Positions 42,648 through 54,800 of a stretch of 64,000 bases of DNA are shown piece after piece. The stretch covers positions 124,001-188,000 of the forward strand of contig JAEUBA010000032.1 of the NCBI GenBank assembly GCA_018257865.1, in the 5' to 3' direction. The position numbers were made by a program, and so were the translations under genes. The notes beneath the pieces are model-generated. The model searched no databases, was not told the DNA's origin, and was given only the letters and a program-made list of their open reading frames with translations. Origin of the DNA: Stereocaulon alpinum (Eukaryota; Ascomycota; Lecanoromycetes; Lecanorales; Stereocaulaceae). Position 1 is the first letter of the stretch, and each line of letters begins with the position of its first letter.

Positions 42648-45600
42648 ATGTCTCGGCGTCCATCAGTCGCAGCCACCATGCAGAGTCATGTTACGAATAA
42701 GGCGGGCAACATCGCCAAATGCCCCTTCAAGAACATCGAACACCAACGTATCAAGGACAACCACCGAGCACTCGCCTCGACTGGATGCACCAGAGACATC
42801 TGTCAAGCTGGCCGCGCTATACATACAGACGAGCCTCGAGTAGGAGAGAACCGATCTGTAGAGTCTGTGTGCCAAGATGCCGATGATTTTTTGAGAGACC
42901 TCTACGACGAAGGATTCCTTCCGAGTGAGAGAGCACTCGAGGCTAGACTGCAGGCAGTCCATGCCGAGATTCACTACGGTGCGACTGAGGGTATTACGAG
43001 AGAGGACAACGCAGAGACACGGCTGGGCGGGAACTGGACGCAGACGTACGAGGAACTCGAGTTTGGTATCCGACGAGCGTGGAGGAATGCGCGCAAGTGT
43101 ATTGCGAGGAATCACGCGGAAGAGCTCAAGCTGTGCGATCTCCGATCAGTGACATCAAGTGAAGACATGGCCAGAGAGCTTTTGCGCAACGCAGTGGAAG
43201 CATTCAATGAGGGTAGGATTGAACCTACAGCCTTTGTCTTTCCCCCAAGAGTCATTGGTAGCAGAGGTCCGATGATTTGGAATAATCAGATCTTAGATTT
43301 TGCCGGCTACGAGATGGAAGACGGCACTATCCTCGGAGATCCTGCTAACGTCGACCTGACAAACGCAATTATCGACCTTGGATGGACGCCGCCTCAACCT
43401 CGAGGCCGGTGGAATCTTCTGCCACTCGTAACAATGGCTGAAGGCGACAAACCAGCGATGATGGAGATACCCGCTCCTCTGTCCAACTTGGTCGACATAA
43501 TACACCCGCAATTTCCTTCTATTGCGGCGCTGAACCTAAAGTGGAAGGCCACGCCAGCCCTCACTCGCCTGGGATTCGATATTGGTGGCGTCCAATACAC
43601 CGCCGCACCATTCATTGGCTGGTTCATGGACGCCGAGATCGGAGTCCGCGATCTCGCAGACACTTTCCGCTACAATGTTTTGCCGGATATCGTTCAAGCA
43701 ATGGGCATGACTGAGGGCAAATACGTCCATGGTATTGACTCCTTTGACGATCTTCCAGAGTATGAGCAGCTCGCAATGTTATCCCGTGCGCAATCAGAAC
43801 TCAACTACGCCGTCCAGTGGTCATTCAATCAGGCTGGTGTGACAATGACAGACTCACTCACAGCTTCCAAAAAGTGGTGCAAATTTGACGATGAATTCAG
43901 CGAAAAGCATGGCTACAGATTGCCCGCAGATCCGTACTGGCTTGCTCCGCCACAGGGATCCATCATACCAGTCTGGCATCGCGGCGGTGCTCCCAACTAT
44001 CAGCCGAAGCCGATGATTTTGAAACATGTGCAGGACCCAATCAAAGCTTGGAAGCGAGAACGAACTAATTGGCATATCTCGTCTGAGCCTACAAAGATCA
44101 TGACCTTTTCGCAAACGGCGGCTGCCTTTCCTACATTGATCGCTAAGAAGGCGCCAGAAGTCACTGTCGAGGAAACTCATGACTTCTCCGATGACGATGG
44201 GGCAGAAGCCAGTTCAATAACGTCTGGTACATCGACACTTTCAGAGCTAAAAACAATCGCCATCTACTTCTGCAGCGCTGGTACCATCGCCGAAAAGTTG
44301 GCCAAGAGACTACACAAACGTCTCCAAGTACAGACCAAAGTTTCATTGAATGTGGCCTTACATCCTCGTGTTGAATGCTTGAACAATCTAAAGGCAACGG
44401 ACCTAACCGCTGACAAGATCTTCCTCTTCGTCGTGAGCTCTACTGGGAAAGGTGAGGTGCCGCCGAATGGGTCTGCATTTCTTCGCATTACGCGCCTGTC
44501 ATCCATTGAAGGAATGAGCTTCGCTGTCTTCGGCAACGGAGACAGTCGCTACTCGAGCACGTACAATGGCGCAGCAAAAACCATCCATGAACATATGCAG
44601 AAACTTGGGGGACGTCCTTTGATTCGCAAAGTCTTCCGTGGCGACATCGCGGTGGAAGCGATTCCCTATAACGCAATGAGCGCTTGGTGGAAGAACCTCG
44701 AACCAAAGATAGGTGAAATCATTAACAGAGACGACATCATGATCGATGACTACAAATCCAAGCTTCCTGCTAAGGAGGATGCACTTGATGAGGTATACAC
44801 TGCTCTCGAATATGCTACTGAACGCCTCGCAGACCATGCAAGAGACCTACGCTCATTTGCAGACGCTTCTGTTGTCGCAACCCATCCAACGACCTCCGAC
44901 GTCCCGCAAAGGTCCATGAACCTCAGGTTAGACATTGGCAGTGCAACGTACAATGACATGAACTGCATCCAAATCCTTCCCTTGAACCACCCATCTAAAG
45001 TCGACCGCGCACTCAAGGCCCTCAGTGTCGATGGCGACTCAATACCCCAGCTGATAACAGAAGCCGTTCCCACTTACTCAACCTTCCTCACCAAATTTGC
45101 GGACCTTGATGTTCCCTTCAAATCACTCAACTGGCTCCTCGCAACCGATGACCCAACCACATCAGCAACAAATCTGATGCGAGAGATGCTAAGTCACCTT
45201 TCCGTTCTCGAAACCCTCGAATTACTCGCTAAAACGAAGCTTCTCGCGGCCTCCATTAGCGGCCCGGCCTTCCTTCAGGATATCCTCCTCTCCATGCCAC
45301 TTCTTCACACACGTACCTACTCCGTCGCTTCTTCCTTGCTGAACCAGCGCTTAGAGGGACACAACAAAGTTGACCTCATGCTCAAACGCATCTCCAACGG
45401 CCGCTTCAGCTCCACCTTCCTCAACGATCACTTCACAGCACCTCCATCATCAGCACCAGCACTTCTCCAATACCGCATTGTCGACTCAATTTCTGGGCGC
45501 CGCCTCCGCAAACTAAACGCAGAGCACGAGAAGCCTCTCATCGCCGTCGCTACTGGTGCAGGCTTCGGGCCTGTGAAATGCCTATTGCACGCACGTATCG

Positions 45601-45971
45601 CGGCTGCTCGTCAGAGGACCGAGTCAGAAGGGCCCATTGAGCAAAAGATGTCTCTCTTCTTAGGCTTCCATCCGACAGACACACCCCTCATTCAGCCGAT
45701 TTTAGACGAAGCTACGTCCCTCGGTATCGTCGACGAAGTCTACATCGTTGAGAGCAACGCGGAGAAGACACGCGTGCAAGACTTACTGGTCCGTGAGGAT
45801 ATTGCAGGAATGCTGAAGGAGAATCTACTACATGGTGACGGGGGTTGGATATTCGTGTGTGCGAGCGAGGGCGCTGCGAAGGGTGTTAGGACGGCGTTCG
45901 AAAGTGTGCTGGAAAGCGAGGGTGTTGATGAATCATTCTACATAGACCGATATCTGGAGGAAGTATTCTGA
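42648..45971 (+). CDS. Nitric oxide synthase, animal-type (oxygenase plus reductase)
   Basis: A single exon of 1107 residues, similar in length to animal inducible NOS (about 1150). The oxygenase domain (about 1-470) has a C47-x4-C52 pair (CTRDIC) at the place of the zinc tetrathiolate, the heme ligand C151 in AWRNARKCIAR, and the arginine-binding E330 in GWFMDAEIGVRD. APNYQPKP occurs near 450. A linker follows, then a flavodoxin-like FMN domain (about 534-690; SSTGKGEVPPNG, VFGNGDSRY), a FAD domain with RTYSVASS (889-896) and an NADPH domain (GAGFGPV 970-976, WIFVCAS near the end). It should make NO and citrulline from arginine, O2 and NADPH. No clear calmodulin motif or autoinhibitory insert was seen. 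The NADPH motifs diverge from the usual GTGIAPFR and CGD. Confidence 0.9.
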   Translation: MSRRPSVAATMQSHVTNKAGNIAKCPFKNIEHQRIKDNHRALASTGCTRDICQAGRAIHTDEPRVGENRSVESVCQDADDFLRDLYDEGFLPSERALEARLQAVHAEIHYGATEGITREDNAETRLGGNWTQTYEELEFGIRRAWRNARKCIARNHAEELKLCDLRSVTSSEDMARELLRNAVEAFNEGRIEPTAFVFPPRVIGSRGPMIWNNQILDFAGYEMEDGTILGDPANVDLTNAIIDLGWTPPQPRGRWNLLPLVTMAEGDKPAMMEIPAPLSNLVDIIHPQFPSIAALNLKWKATPALTRLGFDIGGVQYTAAPFIGWFMDAEIGVRDLADTFRYNVLPDIVQAMGMTEGKYVHGIDSFDDLPEYEQLAMLSRAQSELNYAVQWSFNQAGVTMTDSLTASKKWCKFDDEFSEKHGYRLPADPYWLAPPQGSIIPVWHRGGAPNYQPKPMILKHVQDPIKAWKRERTNWHISSEPTKIMTFSQTAAAFPTLIAKKAPEVTVEETHDFSDDDGAEASSITSGTSTLSELKTIAIYFCSAGTIAEKLAKRLHKRLQVQTKVSLNVALHPRVECLNNLKATDLTADKIFLFVVSSTGKGEVPPNGSAFLRITRLSSIEGMSFAVFGNGDSRYSSTYNGAAKTIHEHMQKLGGRPLIRKVFRGDIAVEAIPYNAMSAWWKNLEPKIGEIINRDDIMIDDYKSKLPAKEDALDEVYTALEYATERLADHARDLRSFADASVVATHPTTSDVPQRSMNLRLDIGSATYNDMNCIQILPLNHPSKVDRALKALSVDGDSIPQLITEAVPTYSTFLTKFADLDVPFKSLNWLLATDDPTTSATNLMREMLSHLSVLETLELLAKTKLLAASISGPAFLQDILLSMPLLHTRTYSVASSLLNQRLEGHNKVDLMLKRISNGRFSSTFLNDHFTAPPSSAPALLQYRIVDSISGRRLRKLNAEHEKPLIAVATGAGFGPVKCLLHARIAAARQRTESEGPIEQKMSLFLGFHPTDTPLIQPILDEATSLGIVDEVYIVESNAEKTRVQDLLVREDIAGMLKENLLHGDGGWIFVCASEGAAKGVRTAFESVLESEGVDESFYIDRYLEEVF

Positions 45972-47478
45972 TTCCCCAGCTCCTAGTTTAGAACATGCGA
46001 TCAGGATCACGAAGTGTGGTGAAGAGGAATCTCTCATCATCTGGCGTTAGCGTGGGATGAATATCGACAAGTACGGCGGCATGGTATTTCTTCATTTGGC
46101 GTTTGCATGGGTGTGCATGTCATTCTACCAGCACTATACCCTTTGGTGTTTTTTTCGGTATCATCATAGACTAAGATAGCTTTATGCAACTATACCACCT
46201 GGTAATAACTAAATCCCCCACACCCCGTCCCGAAACACCACCTAGTAAAACCCAAAACCTTTTTCCCCCACCCCCATCCCAGGATACCACATGGCAAAAG
46301 CAAAACCCACCGAAACAATCCGCACCTCACCCCACGCGGAACGGTAGAACCATTCGTAAGACGCAAAGCTTAACCACACACTCGGTACCGGCGCTACAAA
46401 CGCCTATCGTGTTGAGAAGCTGGAATTTGACTACCTTGCCTTACCTTCCCTTCCTGTCCTTATGCGTGGCACCGGTCCGGATCTAGATCTGGGTGTGGCT
46501 TCGCTAATAGAGATAGGTAGATAGAGATCTTGGTATTGGGGGGGGGGGGGATTTTTTGGTTTTGGGGTTCTGGGGGGTTAGGTAGATGGATGGATGGATG
46601 GATTTGTAAAGGTGCAGCATGCGTGCGTATGTTTTAGGGGATTTCGGGGGATTTCGGGTTTGAGGCTGCGGTTCGGGGATGTTTCTGGATTGGATTAGGG
46701 GGCGAGAGAGATGCGAGGTAGAGGGGTTTTTGGGAGGGGTGTATGGGGGTGTTTTGTATGGGAGGTTTTTTTTGTTTTGAAAGGGGGCGGATGGGGGTTG
46801 GGAGATGAGGTGGTTTGTTTTTTGTTGGTAGATGGCTATGGTGATGCCGAGATAGCCTTAGGCCTAAAGAACCTACGGTGAGTGCTTATGTCCTTAATTC
46901 TCATTGGTACATATAATCAAGGACGGACTCCTTGATCATGGAACGCTGACTCAAACAAAGGTAGACCTTGAACATAATCTTTCAAGTCAGGAAGTCTCTA
47001 CAGCCGCTGCGCTAGGATTGGCAGTTAGTCGTGGTGGCACGTGTCCTAGCGTGTCAGTAAAGCCCGTCAGAAGCCCAAGCTTTTCTTGACGTCGAGACAG
47101 TGGTTCCTAGCAGGCCTTTCGCAAACTGCGGGTCGCAAGACGAGAAGGTTGCGGGCTCCGCGGGGTTCGGTGTTGGCAACAGCGGAAGCGGAGGGCTTTC
47201 GTCGATTGCTGATGTGTTTGGGGGGTGGGCGAGTCCGAATAAGATACATTTGTCAATTTGACTCGCACTTCTGGTGCTTGGGTACATTGTTGCGCTACCA
47301 CTGAGTATGCAGTATTAAGCAAGGGGAAGGTTGGGGGATATTCATAGAAGTGGTCACTCACAGGCCACGTAAGGTTCCATATTTGTCAGATTCCTCCGGG
47401 AATTTTCAACCGAGTCGAAAACACAAGCATTCCAGTCAAAGTGTTCCAAGCGGGGTCATGTTGCAGCTCAGCGCAGCA
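45972..47478. other. NOS 3' flank and intergenic DNA, G-rich low complexity
   Basis: About 1.5 kb. It contains C-rich then G-rich low-complexity DNA (46200-46850), a 13-base G run and a GATG tetranucleotide repeat. Apparent frames here are low-complexity artefacts. Confidence 0.5.
46538..46602. repeat. 13-base G run and nearby (GATG)n repeat
   Basis: G at 46538-46550 is uninterrupted; GATG units repeat about four times from 46585. Both are seen directly. Confidence 0.8.
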
Positions 47479-48135
47479 TCACCGAGATAAAATCGCGCAA
47501 GTTCGTGTATCAGCGTATAAAAGCTGGTAGCGCTTATTAAACAGATCCTGGTGCCCTAAAACCGCATTGGCCCCCTCAACATCAACACTAGAACAATGAC
47601 TTGTTGACGGCGATGACATTTGGGATTGGTGATATGGACAGAGAAAGATGTACGCTGTTCCAGCCGCATAGAAGGCATTCGGGAAGATCGTCTCTTGAGT
47701 TTCGTTAAACGGGAAGTCCTGCGCTTGATTTTCGTCGAACGTCGTGAAATACATCTGCTAAGGATCGTAACCTAGGTGGAGATAGCCGTACTTTTCAGCC
47801 ATGTCTGGAGTCACACAGGCGAAGCGAGGTTCTAGAGACGTGGTGGGGTGGGGTTTGAGGCGAAGTAAGGGTCGGAAGACGGACATCGCTTGCAGAATTG
47901 CTTCTGGCGTCACGTTGTTGGTTTTGAACATTGCTCTGAAGCCATGCGGAGAGTTGACGCCGAGCTGCGAATCGGTATGTGCAACGTCCCGAGCTTGAGC
48001 AATTCTGATTCTAACGTCATCGGAAAAACTACCGTAATTCTCGACGTTGACTTCGACCTTTGTGGCTATTATTTCCGGAGGAGGGCATTTACCGCAGTAA
48101 GGAGACTATTTGCTTGATGCAAGCTATTGCGAGAC
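47479..48135 (-). pseudogene. Decayed gene for a Cys-containing, possibly secreted protein
   Basis: One frame reads SPYCGKCPPPEIIATKVEVN, then DSQLGVNSPHGFRAMF, EPRFACVTPDMAEKYGYLHL and, after a TAG at 47758-47760, MYFTTFDENQAQDFPF to a TGA at 47479. A further TAG lies at 48106-48108, just before SPYCGKC, and no start codon is joined to the frame. Composition and the IFLCP/GHQDLFNKRY segments recall small secreted metalloprotease-like fungal proteins, but no HExxH-type site is seen, so I leave it unassigned. Confidence 0.5.
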
Positions 48136-48384
48136 TAAAGGATCCAAACTATGTCAGCAGATGATTGGGTATGGTATGCGGCGAACGTACCATTTGAAGT
48201 TGCTGAGAGCGAATTGGCTGTGGCTATCACTACTGCCGCGATAGGAAAAGGAGACTCTGAGAATCTTGGCACCTGAAATGATGAGAATCATGTTTGGGTG
48301 GCAGCATAGGTGCTGATTGATCACCTCTGGGATAGACTGGCATACTTACATGATTATGTGGGCAGGAATAAAACAAAAGCGCAA

Positions 48385-48930
48385 TCACTCAGGCTGGACA
48401 TGGCACGGAAGCTTAGGCAAAGAAGGAATTAAAGCCATCGAATCGTTGCGACGGGCCTGAAGACGCGCTTCTGGTGTCTCGTCAAAAGCCTTGTCGATGA
48501 AACATTGACTCTGGGGGATTGACATGCGATGTCGCATAGGTGGTCTACTAATAATGGCGGTCCTTGGATCCAATGTCCCTGACGAAGAGTTGTGGGTTTA
48601 TCGCATCCCCTCAGAGGTTATACAGACTTTTGTCCTGCGGTGTCGGTCTACAAGGCATGCAGTATCTGTTCAGCAGCTGCAGTCTCTTCGCCTGTCCCTG
48701 CTGTGTGATAACCCTGCCGTCAAAGCTTGCGAAAGTTGGAGGGCTAGTGGGAAGATGTCGTAAGGTGCGTAGTGGTTAGAGAATGTCTCGATCAGCGGCC
48801 TAGAACTCACAATACGTAGTACCGCATTGATTGCCGCTCTTGCCACCGGGTGGTATACATGATCGTCAGGAACGAATAATGCGGAGGAAAGAATGCGGAG
48901 TGAAGGTGCGATCTCCAAAGAGCGCTCCAT
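48385..48930 (-). pseudogene. Coding fragments of unknown family, probably decayed
   Basis: An ATG at 48930 opens MERSLEIAPSLRILSSALFV...AINAVLRI, followed by a GTGAGT donor and a possible CCACTAG acceptor. Downstream frames (FDGRVITQQGQAKRLQLLNR; QSQCFIDKAFDETPEARLQAR) are protein-like but separated by stops and cannot be joined into one gene. Confidence 0.35.
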
Positions 48931-49460
48931 AGAATGGCGTGTCTAATGTCTTCATTTAAGGTCCAGTCTAGCAAGGTTAACCCCACAGGCTAGCCCCATA
49001 GGCCCCAAAAGTCAGTGGAAATTTCCGGCTTGGCACGTGTCAACCTCATGGAGTCATGCTCCAACGCCTCTAAGCCTCTAAGTTAAGGCCTAAGTTACCC
49101 GAGGTCCCGAGCTACAGTACTTAGTACCTTACCTCATTCTCATCTGCCCCACTAGGTCTGGAGTCTGGAGTCTGGACCCTGGACCTTTTGTCTAGTTCTA
49201 TCTGGACTTCTGTTTAAACAATCCGCCCAGACACTCCTTTCCACCGGACAAATTTCATACTCTACCTACAACTACTACCTTACCTGCTCATGGCTCACAT
49301 TGGCATGCTGCACATCAACATCACTTGCTCTAGCACCATCTTCAATATCTCTCAGCTTCCCTCTATTTATTTTGTATAACCTTCTGGCCGTCAGCGTGAT
49401 CTTATCTCAACCCCGCATTCGCCAACATCTACGTCTGCCGACTTGCACAGCATACACACA
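48931..49460. promoter_or_regulatory. Promoter region of the amino acid permease
   Basis: 530 bases upstream of the ATG at 49461. A short direct repeat (TCTGGAGTCTGGAGTCTGGA) lies near 49157. The last 200 bases are pyrimidine-rich, as in a fungal 5' UTR. Confidence 0.45.
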
Positions 49461-51842
49461 ATGGCCTCTACAGCCATCGACCACTCAGGTGCTTCGAAGC
49501 GCTCCATCGTCAACAACGAGAAATACGATGAGACGCCCATTGCGCGCGGTATTGACGACGACGCCCCTGGAGCGTATTCGCCCGGCGATGACGACTCCAT
49601 CAAGCCCTTGTTCGACAACACCCATCGCAAGTTGAAGCCCAGGCATATCCAATTGATCGGCATTGGAGGGTACGTGGAAGAAGTACGCATACATCTACAC
49701 AGAATTGAACGCTGAATGTTGGTCTTCCTACACAGAACCATTGGAACGGCCCTTTACGTGCAGATCGGCCGTGGCCTTCTCAATGGTGGCCCTGCGTCGC
49801 TATTCATGGCTTTCACCATATGGTAGGTCCCGATAGCCTGCCCGATAAGCTCGACTCTCCAAGGTCGCTTTGGAGGGGGACCTAGTCACACTCCTTGACG
49901 GTCTTTGCGCATATCAATTGCAGCTAGAAGACTTCCTCCCATCGTTGCACATTGACAGGCAAGATCAATAGCTCAAATACTTTTTGTGATCTAGGTGTAC
50001 ATTCATATTGGCTGTTACGATCTGTACGACCCCCATTTCCTTGAATTCCTGTTCGCCATCGTTACACCATGTCAGTCCACGCGTGAAAGATTGGAGATCG
50101 ACTGCGCAAACTGCAGGCTTGAGTTGCTTGGAAATGTTCGCCTGACGACTGCCTTGTGCAATTGCTCGGCTCTGACCGAGATTGATAATTGTTCATATCT
50201 GCAAATGTCGTTTCATGATATGATGTCCAGAAACCTACAATGCTTAAGTATGTGTATAAACTTCCCAGCAGAGATCCCTGACCCAGGATCTAGGCATGGC
50301 AGAAATGGTGACCTACCTACCCATCTCGTCCCCCTTCATCCGGTTCGCTGGCCGCTACGTCGACGAGGCCTTCGGTGTCGCCGCAGGCTACAATTTCTTC
50401 GTCTTCGAAGCCATGCTTGTGCCTTTCGAGATCGTCGCCTGCAATGTCATTATTCACTACTGGAGTGACATAGTGCCAGCTGGTGGTGTCATTGCAATTG
50501 TCATCGTGCTCTATGGGTACAACAGGAGTCCCAGCATTGGATCTTCAACAATTGAGCTAACATGATGAGACAGTCTCATCAACGTCTTCGCGGTCAAATG
50601 GTACGGAGAGTCTGAATTCTGGCTTGCCATCGGCAAAGTGACTCTCATAGTGGGCCTGATCGCGTACACCTTCGTTACCATGCTCGGCGGTAACCCCCAG
50701 CATGATCGATTCGGATTTCGCTACTGGAGGAACCCAGGCTCATTCGCTGAATTGTACAAGACTGGTGATCTAGGCCGATTCTTGGGTTTCCTGCAGTGTT
50801 TGATCCAAGCCAGTTTCACTATTGCCGGACCGGATTACGTCAGCATGGCTGCTGGCGAGGCTGAGAATCCAAGAGTGGTGATGCCAAGAGCGTTCAACAA
50901 GGTCTTTGGACGACTTATGGCTTTCTTCGTATTAGGGAGTCTGGCGGTGGGTATCAATGTGCCGTACAATGATTCTGAACTCAAGAGTGCTTTTTCGACT
51001 GGAAAGCCAGGAGCCGCAGCTAGCCCCTACGTCGTTGCCATGAATCGTCTCAAGATTACAGTTTTGCCAGATATTGTGAACGCTTTGGTTCTATCGTCAG
51101 CCTTCAGTGCAGGCAACAGCTACGTATATTGCGCGAGTCGAAGCCTTTTCGGTCTAGCACTGGAAGGAAAGGCGCCTAAAATTTTCACGAGATGCACAAG
51201 GCAAGGCGTGCCGGTGTACTGCGTGTTACTCGTGCTCCTACTGAGCTTGTTGAGCTTCTTACAAGTCAGCAATAATTCGGCGGTAGTGTTGCAATGGTTC
51301 GTCAACTTGGTGAGTTGACACATGACTTTTCGTCTGCGCCGTTGGATTTGTAGCGCTAACGTGTACAGGTCACCGCCTCCCAACTGATCAACTTCTCCGT
51401 TATGGCGTACTCTTTCATTTGCTTCAAGCGGGCCTGCGAAGCCCAAGGACTCTCCCGCGATAGCCTCCCTTACAAAGGCATCCTTCAACCCTACCTAGCC
51501 TGGTACGCACTCACAGGCTGCTTCATAATGACTTTTGTTGGAGGCTATACCGTGTTCCTGCCAGGCAATTGGGATATACCAACGTTTTTTTTCTCATATA
51601 CGATGATTGGTGTTTTCCCCATTCTTTTCGTGACCTGGAAATTATTGAAGAAGACGAAGTGGTTGAAGCCTAGTGAGGTGGATCTTTACAAAGATGTTGA
51701 GGAGATTGAGGAATATACAAGGAACTTTGTGCCAAGACCTACAAAGTAAGACATACAAACATACTGCGATCTAGCCTTCTAATATGCTAAAATTCTGGAT
51801 AGGAACAAGTTTTACAAGGTTTTGGATAAGATATTCAACTAG
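49461..51842 (+). CDS. Amino acid permease, Dip5-like (APC superfamily)
   Basis: Seven exons (49461-49669, 49736-49822, 49995-50023, 50294-50516, 50574-51309, 51369-51745, 51803-51842) encode 566 residues. All junctions are GT-AG and keep the frame; exon 3 is 29 bases between introns of 172 and 270 bases. The hydrophilic N-terminus is followed by the first helix motif QLIGIGGTIGTALYVQIGRG, then MAEMVTYLPISSPFIRFAGR and FFVFEAMLVPFEIVACNVII, typical of the yeast amino acid transporter family. The closest pattern is the dicarboxylic amino acid permease Dip5 (glutamate/aspartate). Twelve membrane helices are expected. The tail KNKFYKVLDKIFN depends on the last small exon. Substrate is inferred. 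Confidence 0.92.
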
Positions 51843-54800
51843 GAGAGGACGCAGGATATCATTGTGAATTCAACATCACAGTGGGGATAGTTCTGGCAGC
51901 GTATCAGAGCATGTATATATAAAGCAGTAATGTGACCTGGAAATGATATCATGGTACTAGGGAAGGTTCTCGATTTTCTTGAAAGACATATACATAACGA
52001 CGATGCATGGGGGGATACAATTGGAAACCTACTTCTGAAACCTGCACTGCTTTTGACTTTTCTTTTTAATACGAATCTTGATGTTACCAATGAACATTTC
52101 TTACTCGGCAAATTGACCACGCTCTACGCATGCATCACCGACACTTTGAAGATCTTGATCCTCGTCCATGGACCCTCATGACCGGTCCTAACGGATCCTA
52201 CTCTACGAACCGGAGCCATCGAATTTCCGGAAATGCTGAAGCTCGTACGGTGAAGCGACGCTCGCTTAGAGCCTTGTACTGATACAGAATACTCTCACTT
52301 CTCCGCCCTTGATGCATTGCTCAATCGTACAAGCAGACCATTGTACATCTCAGGCGTCATGCCCGATGTAGCTCTCATTTCTCGCTCCAAGAGTGGGCCT
52401 TTTTGATGGAAGCACACCTTCCGTGGTCTTCGAGGTATCGTGCTGGGTGTGGATGTGCAAGTGGTAGCCAAGTTCTTGGTGAACTGCGGAGGCGCTTTAT
52501 GCCGCTGCAGTACATTGTGCGTGTTAAAAGTGAGACTGGAGGGCCTTGTGGGGGATCTGGAGTTTTTGTCATGCTCGTGAAGAAATGCCCGTGGTATCCC
52601 GTTTGGAGATTTTGCTGAAAGTCAAGGAATCAGTTATGGTGTTGAAGACTTCTGAGCGTCAGAATAGAGGTTCTCCATGTATCGGTTACTATGACGTTGT
52701 CGCATCAGCTTAAGCTTGGTCTTCTTCAGTGACGAAAGGGTTCCATTACCTGCTGCTTTGAAGTTGCTTGTGACAAGCTGTCTAGGTCTTGTTGGGCCAA
52801 CCGAGTCGAGCGTGCGTATATGTCAGCATAGATGTCGCCTTGTGCGTAGTTCAAGGCACGCAGCATAGAGCGCTGGTGTGGCCACTTCCGGATGCGTTCT
52901 TTGCCACCATACGTACGTCAACGCCAAAACAAAGTTTCACACTTCTTGGGGTGGGGGACAACCCCAAGTGAGCAACCTAAACGAGCCTCTGGGCCGTGAT
53001 CAGCATCTGATTAGGGGCACTCCGGGGTCCACATACAGGGACTCTTGTGGGGGAATGTAAACTGTTCTTTGGCGACGACGGGCATATCCTGAGGGCTTCT
53101 AATGTATGTGCTTTTCTATCTCATCGTACCAAAGGGAAAATCGCGTCTAGTCTTTAGATAATGACTTCACTTAGAGTGCCATTCAGCTTTCAGTCACGAT
53201 CTTGGCATCACCATAAACACACGCAATCACTCTATCGGAGACTACTTGTTGCACTGATCAGAACAGGAGCGCAGCATAACAACGTCCTACGGAAACCCTT
53301 CTTCGGCTCTTCCGTTGGGACGAACCGCTCCCCAGTAATGGACTCAAAGACACACCTAGCGCGCGACTTGATCGAAATCTTAAGATGACCGGACAATGAT
53401 CGGCGCCACCGTTATAGACTTTCGGAGAACGACCGCATAGAAAGCAAGAGGAAGCATCTCGTGCCTTGAGCACGGCATAGAAGTAATTTCCAACGTAAGT
53501 CAACCATGTCGTGTTATCAATGTGCTGTGATCACGCTCTCTCTTGATCATTGGTGCTCCAGTAGCGCCATCTTCATGTGCTTGAGCCCGTAGGACGCAGC
53601 CGTAGGGTCTGTTTTGCTCCCCATACAAGTGTGACAGGTTTGTCTTGAATTGCGTTGTCGGCGTCTTTTGAGAGCCTGAGATCATTGGCAACCACACATG
53701 CAGGTAGCTCTAGCTTGTCCTAACGTTGTGCGGTGGTGTTTTCAACATCGTTCAGGTTCGTAGGCGGTGCTCTCGGCAAGTAGAGAGGAGACGTCCTTCG
53801 CGGATGCCGAAGAAGGGCGTGGTAGGGTGGATCACGGAAATAATGCAACCATGGATGTCAGATGCACTAATGCACGATGGCTCTAGGCATCCTGGGAAAA
53901 TTTTGCGCCTTCAGCTGCAGCGGATCGAAGCATGCTGGATGTCTACTTGGGGGTGTATCAAGCCAGGTTTAGCTCGGGGTTGTTTTGCGTCATACCACAG
54001 AATTGAGCTTCGAATTGCATAGCCATTTCGAGCTTGACCGGGAAGCTTTATGCACTGTAACGGCATGACCGCGCCAGAAAATCCCGTCTTCTCATCGCAT
54101 TAGCGGTACCTTGTTGATGAAAGGTTAGGTTGGTTTGTTGCCGGGCTGCATGAGGAACATTAGCTTCCTCGTCTCGACCTGCTCTGTGTAGTTGTGAATC
54201 CGACTTGCGGCGTGAGGGCATCTCCCCGTTTCCTGGATTTTCGATCACTCATCCCGAACACAATCTCGGTCTGCAGGTGTTTCTCCACACTTGAGCCAGT
54301 CGCAACTCCATCACACTTTATGCGAACTGCCTCAGCGAATGAATGATGTTCTAGACCCGCAGTCGCCATATGTGTCAGATTGAGCCCATCTAGGAAGCTA
54401 CTACGGCACAGCCGGTGCACACTACGCCCGCAAAACGCCAAAAACTCCGCAAATAATTGGGCAGCACTGGCGGCATCAACACATACACTTGCAAGGGATG
54501 GCTAATTACCCTTGCCCGAAGGATGAAGTCCCTTGTTGTGAAGCGAGACCAGGCGCATAATCAGGGGCTCATTGTGAGGTCGTGCGAGGCCAGATTTCCA
54601 GAGCTACGCGGGTCGGAGAGATTCCTCTGTTGAGGACGACATTCCGTTGATGGACTCTTTGCAGAAAAGAAGTTTGCCTCGCAATGCATCTCCTCTAGTC
54701 ATTGGTCTTGTGCTTCACCTTCCTATGCTGCGATTGGCATTCGAGCGGCAATGCCTGTCAAAGTAGATCAGCGATGAAAGAAGATCCCACGCCCCCTATC

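Noticed and set aside
46184..46486. Proline/threonine-rich frame after NOS
   Set aside because: Low-complexity C-rich DNA with no start context, splice support or family match.
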